This document shows positions 46,792 to 55,905 of a stretch of DNA of 64,000 nucleotides, piece after piece. A program made the position numbers and the translations under genes. The notes beneath the pieces are model-generated. The model did no database searches. It was not told where the DNA came from and saw only the letters and a list, made by a program, of their open reading frames with translations. The stretch comes from Flexilinea flocculi (GTDB lineage: Bacteria; Chloroflexota; Anaerolineae; Anaerolineales; Anaerolineaceae): assembly GCF_001192795.1 (NCBI RefSeq), contig NZ_DF968181.1, positions 1,416,974 to 1,480,973 of the forward strand, written 5' to 3'. How positions within the stretch are numbered: the stretch's first letter is position 1; every line of letters starts with the position of its first letter.

Positions 46792-47850
46792 ATGGAATAT
46801 CAGGAGTGCCTTTCTCAATTACGGAATCGAGTAAAGAAGGAAATTTTAAATGGATTAGAAATCCATATGAAGCCGATTCCTGAAACGGATCAAGCCGGTG
46901 TACCCGATCCCAGAGTTTTAAAGTGGTACCAGCAACCAATTCCCCCATTTTCGGTCTATGACACCGACCATATTACAATGGAGGAAGTTGGGATCCTCAG
47001 ATCCAGGATGGGATGTGAAAATCAGGACCTGAGTTCCAATGTGATTACCGAGCAGAAAATATTAAAACTCCCATCAGGGAACGTTCCGGTTTGGATTTAT
47101 ACTCCTGATACGATTGAAAAGAAACCTTGTGTTTGTTATTTTCATGGCGGTGCTTTCTATGGCGGAACGACACGTGTTGTGGAAAATGCTTGTCGTTACC
47201 TTGCTGACCGAGCGAATGCGGTTGTCATGTCAGTGGATTATGCTCTTGCTCCAGAGAATCGCTTTCCAATCGGTCTGCGGCAATGCTGGCAGGCGGTTCA
47301 ATGGGCTTATAATCATGCGGCAGAACTGGGGATTCTTTCTGACAAGATAGCAGTTGCTGGTGATTCAGCCGGTGGAAATATTGCGGCTTCGTGTTGTATA
47401 TTGGATACAATGCATATCATTAAATTACAACTGCTGCTCTATCCGGTCTTTTTAATCAATCCTGCAATTCATTTCGGGTGGTCGATGGATTTCTATACGA
47501 TGAATGCAGAAATGGATGTTTTGCAGATGATGGTTAGAGAAGTAAACGACGCAATGAAAAATATATATACACTGTATCCCGAGAAACCGGAAGATATGTT
47601 TAATGTGTTGATGTCGCCATTTCTGATCAGTGATTGCCGAATTTTTCCGAGGACATTTATTGCTTCTTCTGAGTTTGATTATCTCCGCCAGGAAGAAGAA
47701 TTATTTGGAATGAGGTTGGCAGCTTCAGGTGTTTCATTAAAATTTTTCCGATATAAAGGTATGTCGCATGCCTTCTTTGAACATACGGGAGAGTTCCCGC
47801 AGGCTGAAGATTGTACAGAGGAGATGGCAAAGGAAATCGCAGCTATGTGA
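46792..47850 (+). CDS. HSL-type alpha/beta hydrolase (esterase)
   Basis: The product has 352 residues. The oxyanion motif HGGAFYGG, nucleophile GDSAGG, acid in ASSEFDYLRQE and histidine in GMSHAFFEH give a complete catalytic triad of the hormone-sensitive lipase family. No signal peptide is seen. It follows the sugar permease by 21 bp, so it is probably the last gene of the operon and may deacylate an imported acetylated or esterified sugar. That role is inferred from position only. The third glycine of the usual HGGG is alanine. Confidence 0.85.
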   Translation: MEYQECLSQLRNRVKKEILNGLEIHMKPIPETDQAGVPDPRVLKWYQQPIPPFSVYDTDHITMEEVGILRSRMGCENQDLSSNVITEQKILKLPSGNVPVWIYTPDTIEKKPCVCYFHGGAFYGGTTRVVENACRYLADRANAVVMSVDYALAPENRFPIGLRQCWQAVQWAYNHAAELGILSDKIAVAGDSAGGNIAASCCILDTMHIIKLQLLLYPVFLINPAIHFGWSMDFYTMNAEMDVLQMMVREVNDAMKNIYTLYPEKPEDMFNVLMSPFLISDCRIFPRTFIASSEFDYLRQEEELFGMRLAASGVSLKFFRYKGMSHAFFEHTGEFPQAEDCTEEMAKEIAAM

Positions 47851-47894
47851 TGAGTAGAAAATGGATGTGATTTTCTGTATTGGCTGACTTCTAA

Positions 47895-47920
47895 TAAGGA
47901 ACAGTATTTCGAATTACTCA
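47895..47920. repeat. Short repeat remnant between convergent genes
   Basis: AACAGTATTTCGAATTACTCA resembles both ends of the intergenic repeat joined without a core. Confidence 0.3.
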
Positions 47921-49513
47921 TTATGGAATGGAAGTTGGTTTGGGTGTTGGTGTCTGAGTCGGAACAATTGGCGGTCCTGTGTGGATCAGACTTTTATAAT
48001 CGGCGCATTCACAGGCTCGAATCGTGCTTGAGTACCGTTTCAAAAAGCCTAGATAAGGCTCAGCTCCATTTTTTGCAATCCAATCGTCTAAATTAAATGG
48101 GATAACTCCACCAGCTGGTATCCATTCTCCATTAAATTTCCTTGCAATATGGAAATGGGTACCAGTTGAGGTCCCTCCATCGCAAGATGGGTGACCGATT
48201 CGATCACCAGCATGTAATTTCGTACCAACAGGCGGGATTGATTTCGTTAAAAGATGAAGGAATAAAAGATTCCATCCTGTACGCTCATCATTATCCCCGT
48301 CTAAATCAAGAATAGCAACTCCGGTGTCTGTTCGAACAATCGTACCATCTGCTGGCGCTAAAACCCATTGGTCACTGAAAACACAGCCGCTTGTTTCTGA
48401 AGGAGGAGCGAAATCAAGAGCAGCATATGGCTGATTGTCGCCCCAGGCAGGATGAGGGCCGCCTGTGAAAGCCCAGCTTTTCCCATCTTCAAAAGGCAAT
48501 ATCAATTTTGGCTGACGTAAACTTCCGGGGATGTTTCCTCCTTGCGGTTCTGGGGGGATCTTCCCAAACAAATTTTCATAGGTTCTGATGAATCCATTCG
48601 GACTGATGGCTTGATAGAATTTTTCAACGGATAACGTTTTCGCAAAATAATGCTGTAAGGCTGCAGTTGATGCATTTTGCCAGGGATCGATTCGAAATAA
48701 TGAACCGTCCTGCAGTTCAAATTCAAGATCTATCCCTTCACGAAATTCATAATACATTTGATTCAAGTAATTTGACAACCGGTTGATTTGAGAACTTAAC
48801 GCTTTGGAATCCCTGCCCTCAAATCCTAACACAGCCCCAGTATTAATGTTTTCAGGATGTGTCTTTTGGGTAAGGGCTCCAGTTTGGAATTCGATGATGG
48901 CCAACAATAACCGCGGACTGAGACTGTATGTAGTTGCGATATAATCGACAATTTCTCCGCCACGGCGATTTTTTTCGCCAGTATACGTGGTGAAATATTT
49001 AAACCAGCCTGGTTGGCGATCAACGAAACTTCTTGCATTGAATCCGATTTGAGCCGGACCATTGACAAACATAGAATCGGAAAGAATTTGGAAGGAACTT
49101 CCCCATTGACTTTTATAGTAGATTGGAATTTTCATGGGGAATCCTGCCGGAAGCGTCGTGGCATCTGGTGGAATGATCGGGTTCTCTTGCCGAATTTCCT
49201 GTTCGGATGTATTAAACCTTGCAGCCAAAGCGGGAAGAATGTCACCAGACTGTGCAATGTAATCTACTAATTCGCCGGGCATATATCGCGGCCGTGGATT
49301 CTTATTGTCGTATATACTTTGATCAAAATCGATTTCAGGCAGGTTTTGTGTTGGAACTTCTTGATTCGGCTCAGGTAAAGGATTCAACTCCGTGCTCGTT
49401 TCAAGCGCAGCATTATGATCCTGATCGATACTGCAACTGTTGAATATGAGAATAATGAGCAATATTAAGGGGAATTTTAAAAAGAATCTTTTTCTCAAAT
49501 ACTTATCCATCAT
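47921..49513 (-). CDS. LysM/M23 beta-lytic-type lipoprotein (paralogue 1)
   Basis: The product has 530 residues. The lipoprotein signal ends LIFNSC. One LysM lies near residues 85-135 (YIAQSGDILPALAARFNTSEQEI). A central alpha-helical region with SPRLLLAIIEFQTG precedes the C-terminal M23 peptidase: GGPHPAWGDNQPYAALDFAP, then HPSCDGG and GTHFHIARKFNGEW. The wide His-to-Asp spacing and paired cysteines resemble M23A beta-lytic metallopeptidases rather than LytM. It probably cleaves peptidoglycan cross-bridges or foreign peptides outside the cell. A Pro/Thr tail ends the protein. It is last of three tandem paralogues. Confidence 0.87.
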   Translation of the reverse strand: MMDKYLRKRFFLKFPLILLIILIFNSCSIDQDHNAALETSTELNPLPEPNQEVPTQNLPEIDFDQSIYDNKNPRPRYMPGELVDYIAQSGDILPALAARFNTSEQEIRQENPIIPPDATTLPAGFPMKIPIYYKSQWGSSFQILSDSMFVNGPAQIGFNARSFVDRQPGWFKYFTTYTGEKNRRGGEIVDYIATTYSLSPRLLLAIIEFQTGALTQKTHPENINTGAVLGFEGRDSKALSSQINRLSNYLNQMYYEFREGIDLEFELQDGSLFRIDPWQNASTAALQHYFAKTLSVEKFYQAISPNGFIRTYENLFGKIPPEPQGGNIPGSLRQPKLILPFEDGKSWAFTGGPHPAWGDNQPYAALDFAPPSETSGCVFSDQWVLAPADGTIVRTDTGVAILDLDGDNDERTGWNLLFLHLLTKSIPPVGTKLHAGDRIGHPSCDGGTSTGTHFHIARKFNGEWIPAGGVIPFNLDDWIAKNGAEPYLGFLKRYSSTIRACECADYKSLIHTGPPIVPTQTPTPKPTSIP

Positions 49514-49560
49514 TAGTTTTACATTTTAACATAAAGGAGCTGAATTTCGATGTTTGAGTA

Positions 49561-49660
49561 CAGTGATTCGAAATTTGAAAAAACCTTTTAAGATAAAAAA
49601 AGAAAACTTGTTGCAGTTTTTTTGCATGAAACGAAAGATCGATGGATACGAATCATTCAT
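49561..49660. repeat. Intergenic repeat, copy 20 (decayed right end)
   Basis: The copy begins CAGTGATTCGAAATTTGAAAA. The core AACTTGTTGCAG...TTTTTGCATGAAACG keeps part of the TTGTTG arm, and the right end is degraded near GATACGAATCATTC. It lies between paralogues 1 and 2. Confidence 0.5.
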
Positions 49661-49676
49661 AAGGTCTGAATAGTGA

Positions 49677-51485
49677 TTAATAACGGACTAATGATTCTTG
49701 TGAACCGTATGGATTTGCGATTACAACTGAATTTCCCCTTCTCATCCCGCCATTATATTCATTTTCACCTTCGAAAACAGACCATCCACTCAAGACAAAT
49801 GGAATGGGTCCAAAAGCTGGTATCCATTCTCCATTGAATTTCCGTGCAATGTGCAAATGCGTTCCAGTTGCTGCACCCCCTTCACAGGATGGATGTCCAA
49901 TGTTTCCGCCAGCAGGGATGATTGTTCCTTCTGCAACGCGATCTGCAGTTGCAACATGCAGGTAGAGAATTACCCAGCCTGTTTCTTCCAATCCATCGCC
50001 ATCAGAATCAACGATTACAACACCCTTTGATGTACGGACTACTTTTCCTGCGGCCACAGCTTTTATCCAGGATTTTGATTCAACACAACCATGATCCGAG
50101 GATGAAGGCGCTAAATCGATTGCTCCGGCTGGCGAACCAGTGCTCCAGGCTGCATGCGGACCACCTGTCATGGACCAGGTTTCAAATTTTGAAAACGGGA
50201 GCGATAATTCGATCTGACTTGTATGCGCATTCAATCCATTTGGATTCTGCTGATATCCTTCCCATACATTTCCAAAGAGTGAGATAAATACTGAAAAATA
50301 CCCGTTTTCTCCGTAAATAGCTGCTTCCACTTCATTCCAAGTATACAGTTGGGAAAACAGGTATTGAATTGCAACAGATCCGGCATTCAGTGAAGGTTCA
50401 AAATAGATTGGTTTTCCAGGCTTTGGATTCTTGAAGAAAGGAATTTCTTCGAATTTCCCGTACCGCCATCCATAAAACCCGGTTGAAAGCATCCCTGCTG
50501 CCCAGGTCATTTGTTTGTATAATCCTTTATGGTTCGAATCAATCCAACCCATCGGGTAATCGATCTCAGCAGTTGTTCTTGGATTCGAATAAACCCAATG
50601 GCTTTTATACTCTAAGAGCGAAAGTAAAACAATTGGATTAATCGAAAAATCTCTTGAAACTTTATAGATGATTTCACTCCCCTGCATTAATCCCTCAGCA
50701 GTATATTCTTCATAATTCGCTAAAAATCCATTCGCTTTTTTTATTTCTTGAACGATGTTGTAATCGGATGCAGTATTCGAAAAGACTATATATTCATCCG
50801 GTAATATCTTCACACCTGATAAATAGGATCGATTTTTATATGGGATAAAAAGGGGTATGTTGGGATCTAAAAATCCTTTTGTATTAATAGGCATGATCGA
50901 GGTGATCTTGCTGATGGATGTCCCAAATCTGTGTGCAATGATTTCCAAAATATCCCCGTTTTGGGTTGTATAGAGTATTTTTTCTTTATCAACCATTTCT
51001 AATGGGGGAAGATCATCCGGATTTATGGATGTTTGTGTTGGAGTCACTTGCGTCAGTATATCAACCGCTTCAGTCGGAGTTATGATTGGGACATCCGGAT
51101 TAATTAATTCTACAGGAATTGTGTTTCGAGGAACAGGCGAGCTAATCACGACAGCTGTGGGAGTTAAGGTTTGTATCGGGACAATCCGTACAATTTCAGG
51201 ATTTTCTGTTGGCTGCATTTGGGTAATCTGAATGTCTGATGAAGGTTCTGTTGCATCGAAAACTATAGCAGTGGGTTGTTTTGTGTGCGTGATGATCGGG
51301 ACAATCATCTGTGCTGAAATTTCTGCAGGAATTTCAGTTTCTCGCGCAATTTTTGTCAATTCGAATCGGATTGCTTCCTGTGTGAGTTCTTTCGGTTCAG
51401 AAACGGATCGCGTACAGGCAAATGCGGGAATCCCAAAAAGAATCAAGAGGAAGGTGATGCTGAGAATATTAGTATGAGATTTCAC
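49677..51485 (-). CDS. LysM/M23 beta-lytic-type lipoprotein (paralogue 2)
   Basis: The product has about 602 residues. GTG at 51485 gives a clean lipoprotein signal (NILSITFLLILFGIPAFAC) and a 17-bp overlap with the upstream gene; ATG 51527 or 51548 are alternatives. A Thr/Pro/Ile-rich linker of about 130 residues precedes a LysM (YTTQNGDILEIIAHRFGTSISKI), the helical region (NPIVLLSLLEYKSHW) and the M23 domain with GGPHAAWSTGSPAGAIDLAP, HPSCEGG and GTHLHIARKFNGEW. All catalytic residues are kept. It differs from its neighbours by the longer stalk. Confidence 0.85.
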   Translation of the reverse strand: MKSHTNILSITFLLILFGIPAFACTRSVSEPKELTQEAIRFELTKIARETEIPAEISAQMIVPIITHTKQPTAIVFDATEPSSDIQITQMQPTENPEIVRIVPIQTLTPTAVVISSPVPRNTIPVELINPDVPIITPTEAVDILTQVTPTQTSINPDDLPPLEMVDKEKILYTTQNGDILEIIAHRFGTSISKITSIMPINTKGFLDPNIPLFIPYKNRSYLSGVKILPDEYIVFSNTASDYNIVQEIKKANGFLANYEEYTAEGLMQGSEIIYKVSRDFSINPIVLLSLLEYKSHWVYSNPRTTAEIDYPMGWIDSNHKGLYKQMTWAAGMLSTGFYGWRYGKFEEIPFFKNPKPGKPIYFEPSLNAGSVAIQYLFSQLYTWNEVEAAIYGENGYFSVFISLFGNVWEGYQQNPNGLNAHTSQIELSLPFSKFETWSMTGGPHAAWSTGSPAGAIDLAPSSSDHGCVESKSWIKAVAAGKVVRTSKGVVIVDSDGDGLEETGWVILYLHVATADRVAEGTIIPAGGNIGHPSCEGGAATGTHLHIARKFNGEWIPAFGPIPFVLSGWSVFEGENEYNGGMRRGNSVVIANPYGSQESLVRY

Positions 51486-53052
51486 TTGCTTCAGTTTTGA
51501 AATACCAAGCTTCAATAAGTGTGCCATCTTTTTCCAGGTAACCATCATAGTGTGATCCGGTCGAGAATACTTCCCATCCGCTCAAAATCATCGGGTAGTC
51601 TTGATTGATTGGAATCCATTCTCCATTATACCTTCTCGCTAAATGCACATGCGATCCATTTGCGATCCCGCCTTCACAAGATGGATGCCCGATTCGAGCG
51701 CCTCTGTCGACCTGTGTATTGATTTCGATACGGTCTCTGGATTCAACATGTAAATAAACCAGAATCCATCCGGTTCCCATATTCCCATCACCATCTAAAT
51801 CCTCGATTACCAGTCCATTTTGGGAGTAAACGATGATGCCGGGCGCAGAAGCTGTAATCCAGTATTGACTCATGTTGCATCCGACAGCATCTGGAGGTGC
51901 AAAATCAATCGCTGACCATGGCGTCCCATCTGTCCATCCAACATGTGGGCCGCTCGTAAATGACCATATTTCACCGGCTGCAAACGGAAAGTCAAGTTTT
52001 GGACTCGTTTCGAATTCCGGATCACTAAGGAACTCATCCGATGTTTTTCCAAAAAGTTGCTGATAGGTTAAAGAAAATCCATTTTTTGAAATTGCGTAGA
52101 GCCAATCTTCAGCGCCGAAAATTTTGCTGAATAAGTATTGCAGCGCAGCGGTGGAAGCATTTACTTTAGGATTGACTGCAACCAGTGTATCATCGTTCAA
52201 AATCCACAAATTGGTCTTTTTATCCTTCCAGTTGTAATACCCTTCGTTCAAGGTATCTGCTGCCCATGCAAGCTGACGGGCTAATGGCTCGTAATACGAT
52301 CCCAAATGTGCAATAACACTCTTCTTCTGATTTCCATTTGGCTTTTTTTCGCTGATGGAATGAGTCTGAAATTCCATGAGAGCAATCAGTATTCGTGGAT
52401 CAATTGAATTCTGGATTGCAGTTTGATAAAGAATTTCGGCGCCATTTCTTGCCTTGAATGAGGGCTGTTGTTCAGATTTTTTTGCCTCAGGATTAGGTGT
52501 CGGTTCCGGTTCTATATAATTTGTAAGGTAACTTTGAGGATGTTCAGCCAGAAATGCAGAAATGTTAAAATCGTTTGCGGAAGGTCCAAAAAGGATTCCT
52601 TTTTCCGGTAATATTTCGTTCCCCGGATCCTGAAAATCTGGAATTTGAGCTGGAATAACTAATTCCTGACCGACAGCAATCAAATCAGGATTTTTAATCT
52701 GGTTCTTTTCGATGATTGCATTTTTCGAAACCTGATAATTTGCTGCGATAATTGTGATCGTATCCCCTTCTGCCACGACATGGCTGGCATCCTCCGCTCT
52801 AAGTGTAGGGATTCTTTCTCGTTTAAACTGCGGATGGGTGGGCAAAGGTGTTAGCTGAATTTGTGTCGGCTGTGGGGTTACGGAAGGTTTCCATTCTGCG
52901 GTTGCTGTCCACGGATGTTCGGTCAAAGCTGCTGATGTCAATGAAGCGATGGGATGAATAAGATCTAACGGCTGCACCTGGCTAGTCCGTTTTTCTGGGA
53001 GGCATCCAGATGACAGGAAGCATAGAAAAATGAACAAGCATCCTTTGATCAT
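51469..53052 (-). CDS. LysM/M23 beta-lytic-type lipoprotein (paralogue 3)
   Basis: The product has 527 residues from ATG 53052, whose lipobox is LCFLSSGC; an open frame extends further upstream but adds no signal. The LysM (HVVAEGDTITIIAANYQVSK onward to VGQELVIPA), the helical domain (DPRILIALMEFQTHS) and the M23 domain (SGPHVGWTDGTPWSAIDFAP, HPSCEGG, GSHVHLARRYNGEW) follow the same plan as the next two genes. It is first of the tandem set, overlapping paralogue 2. Extracellular peptidoglycan or protein cleavage is inferred from the family. Confidence 0.86.
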   Translation of the reverse strand: MIKGCLFIFLCFLSSGCLPEKRTSQVQPLDLIHPIASLTSAALTEHPWTATAEWKPSVTPQPTQIQLTPLPTHPQFKRERIPTLRAEDASHVVAEGDTITIIAANYQVSKNAIIEKNQIKNPDLIAVGQELVIPAQIPDFQDPGNEILPEKGILFGPSANDFNISAFLAEHPQSYLTNYIEPEPTPNPEAKKSEQQPSFKARNGAEILYQTAIQNSIDPRILIALMEFQTHSISEKKPNGNQKKSVIAHLGSYYEPLARQLAWAADTLNEGYYNWKDKKTNLWILNDDTLVAVNPKVNASTAALQYLFSKIFGAEDWLYAISKNGFSLTYQQLFGKTSDEFLSDPEFETSPKLDFPFAAGEIWSFTSGPHVGWTDGTPWSAIDFAPPDAVGCNMSQYWITASAPGIIVYSQNGLVIEDLDGDGNMGTGWILVYLHVESRDRIEINTQVDRGARIGHPSCEGGIANGSHVHLARRYNGEWIPINQDYPMILSGWEVFSTGSHYDGYLEKDGTLIEAWYFKTEASEISY

Positions 53053-53252
53053 AGTACTTCGAAAGAAAAACTTTTTAATTAAATCAACAGGGAAAAATTT
53101 ATTGTTGCGAAATATTGGTGCGAAATGCAAAATAATCACAATAATGAAAAATAATCCTGTATTATGAATTGCTACTTTAAAGAAATCAGATTGCATTTCA
53201 TTTTTTCTTTTCAATTCGTGTGTGAATTGTCAATTGGGAATTTTTTCCCAGG

Positions 53253-53368
53253 ATTTGGGAAATGGAGATTATTAATTGTTATTGTGTTGTTTTTCCCCTT
53301 TGCGAAAAAACAACACAATAACAAAAATCTTTCTTTTTTCAGAAAGCTTTTCTAAAATTCAAATCGAT
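53253..53368. repeat. Intergenic hairpin repeat, copy 21
   Basis: The 19-bp perfect arms TTGTTATTGTGTTGTTTTT (53276-53294) and its complement (53306-53324) surround a CCCCTTTGCG loop region. The right end is TTCTAAAATTCAAATCGATG, and the left end is degraded. It lies between the HIT gene end and paralogue 3. Confidence 0.75.
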
Positions 53369-53410
53369 GATTCCCGCCACCGAAATGATGTGGGTTCTCA
53401 GAAAAAATGT

Positions 53411-53770
53411 TTATTGAGAACGGAAATTCATGGGTCTTCCGCCGAGCAAGTGAAAATGCAGATGAAAAACAGTTTGACCGGCATCAGGTCCATCATTTGC
53501 AACGACACGATATCCGGAATCAGAAATCCCTTGAATTTTGGCGATTTTTGCTGCTGATAAAAGGATATGTCCCAACAGACCGGCTTCATCTTCACCGCAG
53601 TCATTTAAATCGCGATAATGACCATTCGGAATTATTAGAATATGAACGGGTGTAACCGGGGATAAATCCTCGAATGCCGTCACAAATTCATCCTGATAAA
53701 CGATTTTGGAAGGAATATCGCCCTTGGCGATTTTACAAAAAATACAATCCTGATCAAATTGTCTCATCAT
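53411..53770 (-). CDS. HIT family nucleotide-binding protein
   Basis: The product has 119 residues. The start DCIFCKIAKGDIPSK and the histidine triad HLHFHLLGG are diagnostic of the HINT branch, which hydrolyses purine nucleoside phosphoramidates in the cytosol. The ATG overlaps the TGA of the upstream deacetylase gene, so translation is coupled, although no functional link is obvious. Confidence 0.93.
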   Translation of the reverse strand: MMRQFDQDCIFCKIAKGDIPSKIVYQDEFVTAFEDLSPVTPVHILIIPNGHYRDLNDCGEDEAGLLGHILLSAAKIAKIQGISDSGYRVVANDGPDAGQTVFHLHFHLLGGRPMNFRSQ

Positions 53771-55011
53771 AGTCCCGGTATCTCTCCTGTAATCGATTTG
53801 CATACAATATCATAGTATTCCAATTCGATTTCCCGATTGGCAAATATCTGTTCTTTGGCAGCTTTTCCAATCTGTCGAACTGTGTCAATATGGCTGCTGA
53901 CATCGGTATCCCAATAGCGAGGAATCACGAACAGCGGATCGCTCGTTCCATCCGCAAGGTATGCTGGTCTGCCCGGATCGATTTCATCATCTAACGGAAC
54001 CCAGTTATACATGACCGGTCCCCGCGGATTAACCGTGAATCCAACTTCATATCCCAACTCTTTTGCGATTTGAATGGGACGATTTCCGAAAGTTCCTCCC
54101 GGCCAAATGATTGCCTGAGGAATTTTCCCGAAATGCTCTTTGATCCGGTCAATGGATCCTTGAAGTTCGCTGTAGATATACTCATCCGTAGAACCATCGG
54201 ACATGTTTTCGTTGTGAACAACGCCATGCGCCTGATGATCCACATATCCTGCCGCTTCGACCCGTTCATTTTCTTTCCACAGGTCTTCCGTCGTTGCATC
54301 GGAGCTGATCCATCCATTCACGACCTTCCATCCATACTCCTGATACAACGGCAAAAAGTGATCTGAAAAATAAGATTCATGATGTCTATCGTCCGTGATG
54401 AGAAGAACAGAACGTGCAGGAATGTAGTCATTATATTTCATGAAATTAACAAATTGAGACATATCAATTGCGCTGAATCCTTGATTATAGAGATCCAAAG
54501 CAATTTGTTTGTGACGTTCTGATGAGATTTGATTGTCCAGCGTCACCGCAGAATCATCGCCTTTAACGATGGAATGATACATAACAGTCATCACTACAGT
54601 TCCTGGTTCTGCTTTTCCGGGTGTCCATCGATTTTTCAAAAACTCGCACGTATCTGAAATATAGGTGTGCGGATAATCGCGCGGGTTTAATAGGTCCGTT
54701 TGATATGTGCCTGGAAGCGTTGGAGGTGTCCGATTGGGGTCGATGGTGCCTGTTGGTTCAGGCGTTGTTTGCTGAACTTGTGTATCTGACGAACCAGACA
54801 TTTGTGTTTCGGTTGTTACAGCTGTTTGTTGCAGGTTAGCTTGAGCTGTGATTAAAATATCCTGAAACAGCTTTGTCGGATCCATTTGAGGTCCAGAATC
54901 AGTCTGCGATGTATTTAAATTTTCCTGAGGAAAATTGCATCCAAATCCGAACAGAAGGATGATTATTGCAGTTACGATTATCTGTAATTTTTTTATTTTG
55001 GCGATGTTCAT
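53767..55011 (-). CDS. Lipoprotein polysaccharide deacetylase
   Basis: The product has 414 residues. The lipobox signal is IIILLFGFGC. A low-complexity Thr/Gln/Ser linker runs to about residue 110. The NodB-like deacetylase fold follows, with VMTVMYHSIV, the metal site LLITDDRHHESYF (Asp-Asp) and DHQAHGVVHNENM (His-x3-His), then IIWPGGTFGNRPI. It acts on the outer face, probably deacetylating GlcNAc-containing glycan. The first motif reads TDDR instead of the usual TFDDG, so activity on standard substrates is not certain. Confidence 0.85.
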   Translation of the reverse strand: MNIAKIKKLQIIVTAIIILLFGFGCNFPQENLNTSQTDSGPQMDPTKLFQDILITAQANLQQTAVTTETQMSGSSDTQVQQTTPEPTGTIDPNRTPPTLPGTYQTDLLNPRDYPHTYISDTCEFLKNRWTPGKAEPGTVVMTVMYHSIVKGDDSAVTLDNQISSERHKQIALDLYNQGFSAIDMSQFVNFMKYNDYIPARSVLLITDDRHHESYFSDHFLPLYQEYGWKVVNGWISSDATTEDLWKENERVEAAGYVDHQAHGVVHNENMSDGSTDEYIYSELQGSIDRIKEHFGKIPQAIIWPGGTFGNRPIQIAKELGYEVGFTVNPRGPVMYNWVPLDDEIDPGRPAYLADGTSDPLFVIPRYWDTDVSSHIDTVRQIGKAAKEQIFANREIELEYYDIVCKSITGEIPGL

Positions 55012-55084
55012 TCAGCAAGACAATCTTTTATTAGGATAATTCTCATTATTATAAAATAATTTTGGTTTTCAATGTTTCCAGTTT

Positions 55085-55217
55085 CAGCAATTCAAAATTT
55101 GGTTTAGCCTCTTGAGAATCGCGAGAAAGTTTTTTGCAGTGTTGTTGCTGTATTCGCATAGCAAAAAACCTGTAAACTCTTTCTATTCGATAAGCTCAAT
55201 CATATTTTGAATCGCTG
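55085..55217. repeat. Intergenic hairpin repeat, copy 22 (inverted core)
   Basis: The ends are CAGCAATTCAAAATTTGG and CATATTTTGAATCGCTG. Here the core stem is GTTTTTTGC / GCAAAAAAC around GTGTTGTTGCTG, and GAATCGCGAGAAAG and CTCTTTCTATTCGA add an outer pairing. The arrangement differs from other copies. It lies between the deacetylase start and the phosphatase end. Confidence 0.65.
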
Positions 55218-55288
55218 AAATAATGCATGATCCGTTGATATTATTCTTCACATTTGTTGTGGTTTTATGCAGTGTTTAGTTTATACCG

Positions 55289-55867
55289 TTAACGTTTGGA
55301 ACTCTCTTCTAAAAGCTGCTCCAAAAAGACGGGTTCTGCATTATGAAATACAAACCGTTTACGGTTTTCGAGAGGTTCTTTGGTGAGAATACAGGCAAAA
55401 ATTGTGAGAAAGGATCCATGCGATACAAGCAGGACAGTCTCATTCGGATGTTTGTTTTCAATTTCATTGTAGACCTCGCGAGCTCTGATTTCCAGATCGG
55501 TTAATGATTCTCCTCCAGGAAATCGATAGGTTAATGGATTCTGATCCATCGATTCAAGAATTCCAGGATTCATCAGGTCTCTTTGATAATTGGTGCCTTC
55601 AAATGAACCAAAATGTCTTTCTCGTATTCGCATATCATAAATGATAGGAACCGGTTTATGCATTGAGATTGCAATTTGGGCTGTTACAACAGCGCGGATC
55701 AAATCACTGCTATACACGATATCAAATGGAATATCTTTCAATAATAACGCTGCTGCCTCAGCCTGGCGGATTCCGTTTTCATTCAGAGGTATGTCTGTTT
55801 GTCCCTGATATAAACGTTGAACATTCCAATCCGTTTGTCCATGTCTGAGTAGAATATATTTTGCCAT
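55289..55867 (-). CDS. Histidine phosphatase family protein
   Basis: The product has 192 residues from ATG 55867 with AAGGAT upstream. The LRHGQTDWN phosphohistidine motif, SSDLIRAVVTAQIA, the acid-donor region RERHFGSFEG and VSHGSFLTIF fit the phosphoglycerate mutase-like phosphatases such as GpmB/CobC type. The substrate is not decided. It lies about 40 bp after the membrane protein gene on the same strand. Confidence 0.9.
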   Translation of the reverse strand: MAKYILLRHGQTDWNVQRLYQGQTDIPLNENGIRQAEAAALLLKDIPFDIVYSSDLIRAVVTAQIAISMHKPVPIIYDMRIRERHFGSFEGTNYQRDLMNPGILESMDQNPLTYRFPGGESLTDLEIRAREVYNEIENKHPNETVLLVSHGSFLTIFACILTKEPLENRKRFVFHNAEPVFLEQLLEESSKR

Positions 55868-55905
55868 GTATAAATCCTTAATTGTTTCGTTGATCATTTA
55901 AAAAG

